Assembly (NCBI GenBank): GCA_019749945.1
Contig: JAIEPF010000016.1
Span: 131,352-195,351, forward strand
Length of the DNA: 64,000 nucleotides
Origin: Burkholderiales bacterium
GTDB lineage: Bacteria > Pseudomonadota > Gammaproteobacteria > Burkholderiales > SG8-41
Reading direction: 5' to 3'
Position 1 is the stretch's first letter. Every line of letters begins with the position of its first letter. A model generated the notes under the pieces. That model did not search any database. It saw only the letters and a program-made list of their open reading frames with translations, and had not been told where the DNA came from. Positions 1-7,946 of this stretch are shown piece after piece. The position numbers were made by a program, and so were the translations under genes.

Positions 1-985
1 CCTTGAGGTCGGCGATGATGGCGTCGCGCGCGACATAGCGGTCAAGGCCGCGATATTTTTCCGGGGCGCTGTCATTGATCGCCGCATCGAGCGTGAATAT
101 GTTCAGCTGCGGCAGCTTGTGGCGCAGGCCGACCTGGTAGTCGTTGAAATCGTGGGCGGGCGTGATCTTCACGCAGCCGGTGCCGAAGGCCTTGTCGACG
201 TATTCATCGGCGATGATCGGGATGGTGCGTCCGGTCAGCGGCAGCATCACCTGGCGGCCGATCATTGCGCGGTAACGTTCGTCCTCCGGATGCACCGCGA
301 CTGCGGCGTCACCGAGCAGGGTTTCCGGGCGGGTGGTGGCGACGGTGAGATGGCCGCTGCCGTCGGCCAGCGGATAACGGATCTGCCACAGCTTGCCGTC
401 TTCTTCCTCCGACTGTACTTCGAGGTCGGAAATTACCGTGTGCAGCACCGGGTCCCAGTTCGACAGGCGCAGGCCGCGATAGATCAGGCCATCGCGGTAG
501 AGTTTGACGAAGGTGTGGGTGACGAGTTTGGCCAGTGGCTCGTCCATGGTGAAACGTTCGCGTTCCCAGTCACAGGAGGCGCCGAGGCGGCGCATCTGGC
601 GTGTGATGGTCGATCCGGACTGTTCTTTCCATGCCCAGACTTTTTTGATGAATTCGTCGCGGCCCAGCGCGTTGCGGGACTGGCCTTGTTGCTCCAGCTG
701 GCGGGTCACCACCATTTCGGTGGCGATGCCGGCGTGGTCGGTGCCGGGCTGCCACAGCGTGTTGTCGCCGCTCATGCGGTGATAACGCGTCAGGCCATCC
801 ATGATGGTCTGGTTGAAGGCGTGGCCCATGTGCAACACGCCGGTGACGTTCGGCGGCGGCAGCTGGATGCAGTAGGCCTTGGTATTGGTCTGGTCGAGTC
901 CGGCCTTGAAGTAGCCGCTTTTTTCCCATAGCGGATACCAGCGCGACTCGATGGTCGCCGGTTCAAAACTTTTCGGGAGTTCCAT
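1..985 (-). CDS. valS: Valyl-tRNA synthetase, N-terminal part (runs off the left edge)
   Basis: Class I aminoacyl-tRNA synthetase that charges tRNA-Val; cytoplasmic. About 328 N-terminal codons are present; the C-terminal two thirds lie outside the window. From the ATG at 985 the protein starts MELPKSFEP and carries [13 protein letters not shown] at about residues 43-55, which is the HIGH nucleotide-binding motif in its ValS form; [10 protein letters not shown] of the editing domain follows. The ATG at 985 matches the usual start of betaproteobacterial ValS, but there is no purine-rich ribosome binding site before it, and the upstream ORF (1519 to 986) is in the same frame with no stop between. 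A fused, longer protein is therefore possible. It is last in the leftward set pepA, holC, DUF2486-like, valS. The family is certain; the start is not. Confidence 0.95.
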   Translation of the reverse strand, partial: MELPKSFEPATIESRWYPLWEKSGYFKAGLDQTNTKAYCIQLPPPNVTGVLHMGHAFNQTIMDGLTRYHRMSGDNTLWQPGTDHAGIATEMVVTRQLEQQGQSRNALGRDEFIKKVWAWKEQSGSTITRQMRRLGASCDWERERFTMDEPLAKLVTHTFVKLYRDGLIYRGLRLSNWDPVLHTVISDLEVQSEEEDGKLWQIRYPLADGSGHLTVATTRPETLLGDAAVAVHPEDERYRAMIGRQVMLPLTGRTIPIIADEYVDKAFGTGCVKITPAHDFNDYQVGLRHKLPQLNIFTLDAAINDSAPEKYRGLDRYVARDAIIADLK

Positions 986-1519
986 GTGTGGTGTTGCCGG
1001 AGGGGGTGCGGGAGCGTTCGCGATTATACCGGAGGAGGTTTGTTGTCCCTCCGCCGTGGGCGCCTGCAGTTGTCTGAGTTGCGCCTGCAGGGTTTCCGCG
1101 ACCGTCGTCCGCACCAGTTCGGCGATGCCGGATTGCAGCTCGCCGGTCACGCGTGACAGGGCCTGTTCCAGCGCGGCGCCGATTTCCGGCAGATAACGTT
1201 CCTCCACGACTTTGGCGATCTGGTCGTTGAGTCCGCGTTTGATCCGGAGATGGACTGCGTGTTCGATGTTCTGGGCCTGTACGCGGGAGATAACAGGTGA
1301 GGCTGCGGGCCCGTCGGTTGCGCGCGGCGGATCCGGCCGCGGTTCCGCGCGGGGCAGCACTTCGCCTTCGATGACAATGTCGGTCAGGGTCGGAATTTCC
1401 GCGCCGGGATCGGTTGCGGCGGGCGCGGCAGCAGGTGCTTGGCGATGCCGCTGCAGCAGGGCATCGGCACGCTGCAGCACGTCGTCGGCGTTGTCGCCTG
1501 GGGGAGGGGTATCGGCCAT
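986..1519 (-). CDS. DUF2486-like ORF, open in frame into valS
   Basis: Reading from the ATG at 1519 gives [22 protein letters not shown], then an Ala/Pro-rich stretch, then [16 protein letters not shown], then a predicted helical part ([20 protein letters not shown] onward). The short 'IPxLTDxV' segment and the position between holC and valS resemble the betaproteobacterial DUF2486 family of unknown function. I checked the frame codon by codon from 1519 to 983 and found no stop, so the 178 codons run straight into the valS ATG. Either this is an N-terminal domain of ValS here, or ValS initiates internally. The last 25 or so codons are Pro/Ala-rich and look like a linker or former intergenic DNA. 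Function unknown. Confidence 0.6.
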
Positions 1520-1590
1520 GGGTGCGCTGATGGTAACGGACGGGCGGTGTTGCACTCAACCCGTGCCGCGGCGCCCGGCCTCTCCCGTCA

Positions 1591-2019
1591 TTAAGAGGAT
1601 GCGCCCGACAGGTCGTGGGTGCGGATGGTGTAACCGCGGTCGCGGTAGAACTTGTAGCGGCTGCGGGCCTGGACCCGGTCAGCATCATCGCGGGTGACGA
1701 TTTCCGCCAGGCGCTGGTAGCGGCTGAAAAAAGCCGGCCATTCGCTGTGCAGGTTGATCAGCATTTCATCGTGCAGATGCGTCTCGCCGCTGCTGTCGAT
1801 CAGCACCGGCGTGACGGCGGCCAGTTTGTCGTCCGGCGCGCAGTGCGGCAGGAAGCCGGTGGCCGGCACCGTCCACAGCAGCCGGTCGAGGCGCGACGCG
1901 GTGTCGTGATCCGGGCAGTACAGGGTCACGCGCAGGCCGTGACTGCGCGCCTTCGCCGTCAGCCGGCACGCGGTATGCAGCCGGTCGCCGGCCTGGGTGT
2001 AAAAATCGATCTGCGTCAT
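1591..2019 (-). CDS. holC: DNA polymerase III chi subunit
   Basis: Chi is the clamp-loader accessory subunit that pairs with psi (HolD) and contacts single-strand binding protein. The 142-residue product begins MTQIDFYTQAGDRLHTACRL and contains LYCPDHDTASRLDRLLWT and FLPH, the conserved blocks of the family; length is normal. It sits 18 bp after pepA on the same strand, the common pepA-holC-valS order of proteobacteria, so it is probably co-transcribed with pepA. Confidence 0.93.
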   Translation of the reverse strand: MTQIDFYTQAGDRLHTACRLTAKARSHGLRVTLYCPDHDTASRLDRLLWTVPATGFLPHCAPDDKLAAVTPVLIDSSGETHLHDEMLINLHSEWPAFFSRYQRLAEIVTRDDADRVQARSRYKFYRDRGYTIRTHDLSGASS

Positions 2020-2037
2020 CGACGGAGTTGCTGCAGA

Positions 2038-3531
2038 TCAGCGTTTGTCCGCCCGGTTGATCAGGAATTGCGTCAGCAGCGGCACCGGGCGGCCGGTAGA
2101 GCCTTTTTCGCGTCCGGATTTCCACGCGGTGCCGGCGACGTCGAGATGCGCCCAGTGATATTTTTTGGTGAAGCGGGAGAGGAAACAGGCCGCGGTCACG
2201 GCACCGGCGGGGCGGCCGCCGATGTTGGCGAAATCGGCGAAGTTGCTGCGCAGCTGTTCCTGGTATTCATCGTGCAGCGGCAGGTGCCAGGCGCCGTCGC
2301 CGGCGATTTCACCCGCGGCCAGCACTTCGCGCGCCAGCGGATCGTTGTTGGCAAACAGCCCGCTCACCACGTGGCCGAGCGCGATGACGCAGGCGCCGGT
2401 GAGTGTGGCGATGTCGATGACCGCTGCCGGCTGGTAACGCTCGGCGTAGGTCAGTGCATCGCACAGGATCAGGCGGCCTTCGGCGTCGGTGTTGAGGATT
2501 TCCACGGTCTGGCCCGACATGCTGGTGACGATGTCGCCGGGCTTGGTGGCGCGCCCGCCGGGCATGTTTTCGGTGGCGGGAATGATGCCGACCATGTTCA
2601 CCGGCAGTTTCATCTCGGCGATGGCCTTGATGGTGCCCAGCACGCTGCCGGCGCCGCTCATGTCGAACTTCATTTCGTCCATTTCCGGCGCCGGCTTGAT
2701 CGAAATGCCACCGGTGTCGAAAGTGACGCCCTTGCCGACCAGCACCACCGGTTTTTGCGACTTCGGCCCGTTGCTGTATTCGATGACGATCAGTTTCGGC
2801 GGCTCGCTGCTGCCGGCCGCCACCGACAACAGCGTGTTCATGCCGAGTTTTTTCATGTCGGCGCGTTCGAGCACCTGGATTTTCAGGCGGTAGTGTTTGG
2901 CGAGTTTGCGCGCTGCGTCGGCGAGGTAGCTTGGCGTGCAGACATTGCCCGGCAGGTTGCCGAGGTCGCGGGCGAGGTTCACGCCATGGGCGAGGGCGAG
3001 TCCGCGACTGAGGCCGCGTGCGGCGCGTTTGACGTCGCCCTGGGCCTTTACCGATATCACGGCCTTGCTCAATGCCGGTGCGGCTTTTTCCGGCTTGCTT
3101 TTCATCTGTTCGAAACGGTAGATCGCGGTGCGGGCTGCGCAGGCGGCGTGCATCACCTTCCATTCGACGTCGCGCCGGCTGACGCTGAGCTCGGCAAAAT
3201 GCAGTTCGACATCAGCCGTTCCGGTATTGGCGAGGGCATTGATGGCTGCGCTGACGCTGCGGCGGAACTGTTTATCCCCGAATTCGGCTTGCGGGCCCAG
3301 CCCGACCAGCAGTACGCGCGCGCTGGCGATGCCGGGTACGTCGTGCAGCAGCAGCGTGGTGCCGATGAGGCCTTCCATGTCGCCGCGTTGCAGCAGCCGC
3401 TTCAGGTAACCTTTGGTGCTGCGATCGAGCGCCGTGGCGGCGCCGCTGAGTGTTCTGCCGGCATACACGCCGACCACGGTGCAGCCGCTGGCGTTGCGGC
3501 CCGGTACAAGGGGTTTTATGCTAAATTCCAC
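2038..3531 (-). CDS. pepA: Leucyl aminopeptidase (M17 family)
   Basis: Cytosolic two-metal aminopeptidase that removes N-terminal residues, typically Leu, and in some bacteria also binds DNA. The 497-residue protein has an N-terminal macro-like domain and a C-terminal catalytic domain with [10 protein letters not shown] at residues 266-275 and the family signature NTDAEGR at 347-353, supplying metal ligands and the catalytic Lys and Arg. Length matches E. coli PepA. It is first in the leftward pepA-holC-valS group and is divergent from lptF, the usual arrangement; the roughly 190 bp between them should hold both promoters. Confidence 0.97.
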   Translation of the reverse strand: MEFSIKPLVPGRNASGCTVVGVYAGRTLSGAATALDRSTKGYLKRLLQRGDMEGLIGTTLLLHDVPGIASARVLLVGLGPQAEFGDKQFRRSVSAAINALANTGTADVELHFAELSVSRRDVEWKVMHAACAARTAIYRFEQMKSKPEKAAPALSKAVISVKAQGDVKRAARGLSRGLALAHGVNLARDLGNLPGNVCTPSYLADAARKLAKHYRLKIQVLERADMKKLGMNTLLSVAAGSSEPPKLIVIEYSNGPKSQKPVVLVGKGVTFDTGGISIKPAPEMDEMKFDMSGAGSVLGTIKAIAEMKLPVNMVGIIPATENMPGGRATKPGDIVTSMSGQTVEILNTDAEGRLILCDALTYAERYQPAAVIDIATLTGACVIALGHVVSGLFANNDPLAREVLAAGEIAGDGAWHLPLHDEYQEQLRSNFADFANIGGRPAGAVTAACFLSRFTKKYHWAHLDVAGTAWKSGREKGSTGRPVPLLTQFLINRADKR

Positions 3532-3717
3532 GCGTCAACTCCTGTGCGTATTACGAGCTTGTCAAGAACATGTTGGCGGTCAGTGTCGCGCGGCATTTTG
3601 TGCGGAGCCGGCCATCGTGACCATCGCTGACTTTTGGCGGCATGCAAGGCAACACACCGGTATCCAAAGTCGTTCATTGATTATCTGCGCGTTCTTTTCA
3701 AAAAGCAAAATGCCGGC

Positions 3718-4797
3718 ATGATTTTCCGGGCTGCATTGCTGCGCGAACTTGCGACCTCGGCGGTGGCGATATTCCTGGTGCTGCTCGGCATTTCCATTAC
3801 CACCCAGCTGGTGCGCCTGCTCGGCCAGGCAGCCAGCGGATTGATCACGTCCACGGGTGTCGTTGCATTGCTCGGGTTTACGCTGGTCGGCTACCTGCCG
3901 ATCCTGCTGTCGGTGACCCTGTTCATCGCTGTGCTGATGACGCTGACCCGCAGTTACCGGGATTCGGAAATGGTGGTGTGGTTTTCCTGCGGTCTGGGGC
4001 TGACCCGCTGGATCCGCCCGGTGCTGACGTTTTCCCTGCCGCTGGTGCTGACGATTGCGCTGCTGTCGCTGCTGCTGTCGCCCTGGGCCGTGCAGAAGGC
4101 GGAGGATTTCCGCCGGCAGATGGACAGCCGGGACGAAGTGGCGCAGGTGACCCCTGGTGTATTTCACGAGTCACGCCGGGCCGACCGGGTCTACCTGGTC
4201 GAGGAGGTTGCCGGCAAGGCGAACCTGGTGGCCAATGTGTTTGTCAGTTCGACACAGAACGGCAAGCTGGGCGTGATGGTTGCGCAAAGCGGTTTCCAGG
4301 AAACCGCTGCCAACGGCGACCGTTTCCTGGTGCTGCTCAACGGCCGGCGCTACGAGGGAGAGCCGGGCTCCCCCGAATACAAGATTTTCGAGTTCGGACG
4401 TTATGCGATGCGCATCGAGACCGCGGAATCCGCGTTGCGCGCACCCACCACCAAGACCATGTCGACCCTGGAGCTGATAAGTGATCCCCAGCCGCGCAAC
4501 CTCGGCGAGCTGTCCTGGCGTGTGGGCCTGCCGGCGAGCGCGCTGATTTTATGCCTGCTCGCCATTCCGCTGTCGTTCGTGAATCCCGGGGCGGGCCGTT
4601 CAATGAACATCGTGCTGGCAATCCTGGTGTACATGATTTACAGCAACCTGCTGTCGATCATGCAGGCATCGATCGCGCAGTCCCGGATTGATTTCCTTGC
4701 CGGCATGTGGGGTGTGCATGTCGCCATGGTGCTGCTGCTGCTGGGGATGTTCTACCAGAGGTTGTCGGTGTTTTCGGTCTGGCGGTTGCTGCGGTGA
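3718..4797 (+). CDS. lptF: LPS export ABC transporter permease LptF
   Basis: Inner-membrane permease of the LptB2FG complex that extracts lipopolysaccharide from the inner membrane toward the LptC/A/D bridge. From the ATG at 3718 (MIFRAALLRELATSAVAIFLVL) the product is 359 residues, normal for LptF, with an N-terminal transmembrane region, a periplasmic beta-jellyroll part and C-terminal helices (ALILCLLAIPLSF). A TTG at 3634 in the same frame would add 28 residues with no family counterpart, so I reject it. Its stop overlaps the lptG start (GTGA), indicating translational coupling. Confidence 0.93.
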   Translation: MIFRAALLRELATSAVAIFLVLLGISITTQLVRLLGQAASGLITSTGVVALLGFTLVGYLPILLSVTLFIAVLMTLTRSYRDSEMVVWFSCGLGLTRWIRPVLTFSLPLVLTIALLSLLLSPWAVQKAEDFRRQMDSRDEVAQVTPGVFHESRRADRVYLVEEVAGKANLVANVFVSSTQNGKLGVMVAQSGFQETAANGDRFLVLLNGRRYEGEPGSPEYKIFEFGRYAMRIETAESALRAPTTKTMSTLELISDPQPRNLGELSWRVGLPASALILCLLAIPLSFVNPGAGRSMNIVLAILVYMIYSNLLSIMQASIAQSRIDFLAGMWGVHVAMVLLLLGMFYQRLSVFSVWRLLR

Positions 4798-5867
4798 GGA
4801 CGCTGCGCAGCTATGTGGCGCGGGAAGTCGTGATGGCGACGCTGCTGGTGTTTGTCGCGCTGCTGCTGCTGTTCGCGTTTTTTGATCTGGTGGAACAGAT
4901 GAAGGATCTCGGGCGCGGCGGCTACCAGCTGCGCCACATCGTGTTGCACGTGCTGTTGTCCGCGCCGAACCATGTCTATGAGCTGTTTCCGATTGCCGCG
5001 TTGATCGGCACGCTGTTTGCGCTGGCGCAGCTGGTCGCCAGTTCTGAATACACGGTGATGCGTGCCTCGGGCGTGTCCCTGGCGCGCATGGTGGGGGCTC
5101 TTGCCACGGTGGGCGCGGCGTTCGGCGTGCTGACATTTATAGTCGGCGAATTTGTTGCGCCCCCCGCGGAGCAGTACGCGCAGCGGCTGCGTTCGCAGGC
5201 GATTTCCGGCATTGTGGCGCAGGAATTCCGCTCCGGTTTGTGGATCAAGGACGGCACCGCGTTTGTGAATGTTCTGGAGGTCACGCCCTCCGGCGGGCTC
5301 AAGGGGGTGCGAATTTACGATTTTGATGCCGACTACCGCCTGCGCAATCTCCGGTTTGCGGCAAGTGCGGAGTACAAAGGCGCCAATCGCTGGGAGTTGA
5401 TGGATGTCGCACAAACCACTTTTGAAGGGCTGAAAACGCGGGTGAGCAAAATTGAGAGCATGGGCTGGCAGTCGGTGCTGGAGCCGGCACTGCTCACCGT
5501 GTTGCTGGTCAAGCCCGAAAAAATGTCGGCGTGGAGCCTGTACTCGTATTCTCAGCATCTCAAGGAAAACCGGCAGAAAGCGCTGCGTTACGAGATCGCC
5601 CTTTGGATCAAGTTGCTCTATCCGGTGGCGGTGCTGGTGATGATGGTGCTGGCGCTGCCGTTTGCCTATTTCCAGAACCGTCAGGGCGGCGTCGGCGCCA
5701 AGCTGTTTGCCGGCATCATGCTGGGACTGGCATTTCATTTCCTCAATCGCCTGTTCGGGCACCTGGGCCTGCTTTATGACTGGCCGCCGTTCACCAGCGC
5801 GGTGGTGCCGACGCTGCTGTTTCTCAGCATCGCGCTGGGCATGATGTGGTGGCAGGAGCGGCGCTGA
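4794..5867 (+). CDS. lptG: LPS export ABC transporter permease LptG
   Basis: Second permease of LptB2FG. I choose the GTG at 4794, giving VRTLRSYVAREVVMATLLVF, because this is where LptG proteins start and it overlaps the lptF stop by 4 bp; an upstream in-frame start at 4707 would lie wholly inside lptF. The product is 357 residues with an N-terminal helix, the conserved ELFPIAALIGTLFALAQL segment with the following ASSEYTVMRASG, a periplasmic domain and C-terminal membrane helices. It is convergent with the RDD gene, 9 bp downstream. Confidence 0.93.
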   Translation: MRTLRSYVAREVVMATLLVFVALLLLFAFFDLVEQMKDLGRGGYQLRHIVLHVLLSAPNHVYELFPIAALIGTLFALAQLVASSEYTVMRASGVSLARMVGALATVGAAFGVLTFIVGEFVAPPAEQYAQRLRSQAISGIVAQEFRSGLWIKDGTAFVNVLEVTPSGGLKGVRIYDFDADYRLRNLRFAASAEYKGANRWELMDVAQTTFEGLKTRVSKIESMGWQSVLEPALLTVLLVKPEKMSAWSLYSYSQHLKENRQKALRYEIALWIKLLYPVAVLVMMVLALPFAYFQNRQGGVGAKLFAGIMLGLAFHFLNRLFGHLGLLYDWPPFTSAVVPTLLFLSIALGMMWWQERR

Positions 5868-5876
5868 GCTTGCGCA

Positions 5877-6296
5877 CTATGCGCAGCTGACCAGCCGGGT
5901 TCCGGCCAGCCGGTCGTGCAGAAACTGGCGGTCACGGTCAATGAGCGCCCAGATGACCGATATGCCGAGCAGCAGATAACCTGCGGTCGCGAGGAGGGCG
6001 CGCAGCAAGGCCCTGGGCACGGCGACGCGCATGCCGTCCACGGTTTCGAGGCGCATGCGCCAGGTTTTCATCGGCAGCGTCTGGCCGCGGTAATGCCATT
6101 GCCAGGCAAAATAAGCAGTACATGCGGTGATGGCGATAACCCGGGTGAACAGCCGCGTGTACGCCGGATTGGTGATTTGCGCCAGTGCTGCAGCCATGCC
6201 GCCGGCCAGCAGTGCGACGGCAATCAGCAGCAAAATCTCGTAGACGAGGCTGAGCAGGCGCCTGCCGATGCCCGGCGTCTTGGCATGTCCTGTCAC
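5877..6296 (-). CDS. RDD family membrane protein
   Basis: A 139-residue integral membrane protein with an RDD domain: the N-terminal GIGRRLLSLVYEILLLIAV segment, a central LPMKTWRMRLETVDG, and the C-terminal DRDRQFLHDRLAGTRLV block typical of the family. About three transmembrane helices are visible. Function is not established for most RDD proteins, though some act in ion transport. It is the last gene of a leftward sigma factor-DUF3619-DUF3106-RDD operon, overlapping the DUF3106 gene by 4 bp. Confidence 0.85.
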   Translation of the reverse strand: MTGHAKTPGIGRRLLSLVYEILLLIAVALLAGGMAAALAQITNPAYTRLFTRVIAITACTAYFAWQWHYRGQTLPMKTWRMRLETVDGMRVAVPRALLRALLATAGYLLLGISVIWALIDRDRQFLHDRLAGTRLVSCA

Positions 6297-6772
6297 TGAC
6301 GCTGGGCTGAAGGTGCCGGAGCAGGGCCGGCGCCCGGTGTGATCAGATCGCTGACCGGCGGATCAAACTGGGTTTCGGGTTGGGCCAGCGAATTCTTGTA
6401 ATCGCGGTATTGTTTGGCCATTTCGCGGCGCTGTTCCGGGGTCAGTTTTTTCAGTTCCTTGTAACGATCCCGTGCCGCCTGGCGTTGCGCGGGTGTCAGC
6501 GCCGCCCAGTCTTTCATCCGTTTCTGCAGCCGTTGCTGTTCGGCAGGCTTCATTTTCGGATAACGGTTGGCGATGTCCACCCATTTTTTGCGCCTTGCCG
6601 AATCCATTTCGGACCACTCTGCGGCGAGGGGGGCGAGCACCTGTTGCTGGGCCGGCGCGAGTTCCGACCAGGCCGGCCGTGCGGGTTTAGTGCTCTGTTT
6701 TGCGGGCTGTGCGGCGACGGCGGGAAGCGCAAGGCATAGCCAGAGGGTCAGCGCGATTGCCGTTTTAGCCAT
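6293..6772 (-). CDS. DUF3106 domain protein, predicted periplasmic
   Basis: A 159-residue protein with an N-terminal signal peptide (MAKTAIALTLWLCLALPAVAA) followed by a highly charged helical domain with repeated 'LTPxQRxxxRxRYxxLKxL' units (WAALTPAQRQAARDRYKELK, KLTPEQRREMAKQYRDYK), the DUF3106 pattern. The C terminus is Pro-rich. The overlap of 25 bp with the upstream DUF3619 gene and 4 bp with the RDD gene shows tight coupling. The role is unknown; the charged periplasmic helices next to a sigma factor suggest an envelope-related function, which is inference. Confidence 0.82.
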   Translation of the reverse strand: MAKTAIALTLWLCLALPAVAAQPAKQSTKPARPAWSELAPAQQQVLAPLAAEWSEMDSARRKKWVDIANRYPKMKPAEQQRLQKRMKDWAALTPAQRQAARDRYKELKKLTPEQRREMAKQYRDYKNSLAQPETQFDPPVSDLITPGAGPAPAPSAQRQ

Positions 6773-7134
6773 GAATCGAAGCCTTTGTCGAGGTAGGCAT
6801 CGATCGGCAGATCGTCTGTCAGCAAGCGGACATCAAGATCGGCCAATTCATTGTTTTGCCAGTTGCCGGACTGCCAGTAAGCGATGCCGGTCAGGCCGAT
6901 GATCAGCAAGGCGATGGGCAGTGCGTAGCGCAAGCCTGCTGCCGGCCGTTCACCATTTCGCGAAGTCCACGAACCCGCCCAGGCGAGTTTCCAGCCCGGC
7001 GCTACGTGATATTCCGCAAGTGCCTGTTCGCGTGCTGCGGCCAGTCGCGCCACGGTTTCGCCGCCCATGTCGCGGGTGCCGCGGTCGAGCACACGGGCGA
7101 TTTTTTGCGCGGTCTCGTGTTCATGGGCATTCAT
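6748..7134 (-). CDS. DUF3619 family membrane protein
   Basis: A 128-residue protein with a cytoplasmic N-terminal part (MNAHEHETAQKIARVLDRGT, then AAAREQALAEY), one transmembrane helix (LRYALPIALLIIGLTGIAYW) and a short acidic exterior part (LADLDVRLLTDDLPIDAYLD). The topology and the 4-bp overlap (ATGA) with the sigma factor stop make it a plausible membrane partner or anti-sigma-like regulator, but DUF3619 has no established function and I see no zinc-binding anti-sigma motif. Confidence 0.83.
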   Translation of the reverse strand: MNAHEHETAQKIARVLDRGTRDMGGETVARLAAAREQALAEYHVAPGWKLAWAGSWTSRNGERPAAGLRYALPIALLIIGLTGIAYWQSGNWQNNELADLDVRLLTDDLPIDAYLDKGFDSWLKRQSR

Positions 7135-7697
7135 AACTCAATTCCCTGTTTTTTGAGCAAAATTGCCAAAGCATGTGTTGCCCGGGAGCAATGCGTTTTT
7201 ACGCTACCCTCGGAGCATCCCATGGCTTTAGCGGCTTCGGCGACATCCAGTTCCTCCCAGTAACGCAACATGAACGCCTGACGTTGACGCAACGGCAGGG
7301 TTGCCACAGCTTTTTCAATAAAATCAAGAACTTGTTTTTGCTCAAGCTGCTCCGCGGGGCGGTTGGCGGCTTTTGAGGTGTTGTCGACCTCCAAGGTTTC
7401 CAAGGGATCATAGTCTTCGTCGGCGTCGCTGCCAAACAGTGTGCTGAGCGGGGTGAGCCAGGCGGAGCGCACTTTCTGGCGGCGGAAGAAGTCGCGAATG
7501 GCATTCTGCAGGATACGCTGGAACAGCATCGGGAACTCGGTGACGGGACGATCCGAGTATTTCTCCGAGAGCTTGAGCATGGCGTCCTGCACGATATCCA
7601 GCGCAAGATGTTCATCCCGTACGGAAAATACCGCCTGCTTGAACGCCCTGCGCTCGACTCCAGCCAGGAAATCCGCGAGTTCCTTGTAAGTGGCCAG
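7131..7697 (-). CDS. RNA polymerase sigma-70 family (ECF-type) factor, apparent CTG start
   Basis: A promoter-specificity factor of about 188 residues. Region 2 (ALDIVQDAMLKLSEKY, then LLFQRILQNAIRDFFRRQKV) and region 4 (LPLRQRQAFMLRYWEELDVA, then MGCSEGSVKTHCSRATHALA) are both intact, separated by an acidic linker. No ATG, GTG or TTG occurs at the expected N terminus. The best start is the CTG at 7697-7695, giving (M)ATYKELADFLAGVERRAFK, 7 nt after AAGG; the nearest in-frame TTG is about 27 codons further upstream and would add a His/Arg-rich stretch with no domain. It heads the DUF3619-DUF3106-RDD operon. Confidence 0.85.
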   Translation of the reverse strand: MATYKELADFLAGVERRAFKQAVFSVRDEHLALDIVQDAMLKLSEKYSDRPVTEFPMLFQRILQNAIRDFFRRQKVRSAWLTPLSTLFGSDADEDYDPLETLEVDNTSKAANRPAEQLEQKQVLDFIEKAVATLPLRQRQAFMLRYWEELDVAEAAKAMGCSEGSVKTHCSRATHALAILLKKQGIEL

Positions 7698-7854
7698 CTG
7701 GTTGCCTTTTTTTATGTGCCGGTGCCGGTGGTGGCGCTGCGGGGCCCGGAAGTCCCTGAATCCGCGGCATCTTAGCAAAACACCGAGTTGAGGCAAGCGT
7801 TGTTTACCATGCGCTGCAAACGCTTGTATCCTGCTGTTTACAGGGATATTTTGC

Positions 7855-7883
7855 TTGACCAGCAAGGTCCGGCGCGGTAATGT
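7855..7883 (+). promoter_or_regulatory. Candidate ilv operon promoter
   Basis: TTGACC at 7855-7860 and TAATGT at 7878-7883 are separated by 17 bp and lie about 65 bp before the ilvB start. The -35 is a close match to consensus; the -10 is weak. Confidence 0.4.
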
Positions 7884-7907
7884 TTCAAGTTTCCTCCTCA
7901 CCTTAAA

Positions 7908-7938
7908 ACCCGCGTTGAGCGTTCCAACGTGAGCGGGT
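7908..7938 (+). other. Stem-loop just upstream of ilvB
   Basis: ACCCGC at 7908-7913 pairs with GCGGGT at 7933-7938 and GTTG at 7914-7917 pairs with CAAC at 7925-7928, leaving a GTGA bulge and a 7-nt loop. The GTG at 7929 lies inside the stem, which argues for the ATG at 7947 as the ilvB start and could make translation structure-dependent. Confidence 0.4.
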
Positions 7939-7946
7939 CCAAAATC

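Noticed and set aside
1023..1028. Perfect TATAAT before valS on the minus strand
   Set aside because: No recognisable -35 at 16-18 bp, so I do not call a promoter, although it could explain separate valS expression.
1615..3630. A 671-codon open frame on the plus strand
   Set aside because: Antisense to holC and pepA; composition of the product is that of a shadow frame and no domain is visible.
7810..7881. Possible 23-codon leader peptide before ilvB
   Set aside because: The peptide (MRCKRLYPAVYRDILLDQQG and three more residues) is not rich in Ile, Leu or Val, has no ribosome binding site and overlaps the candidate promoter.
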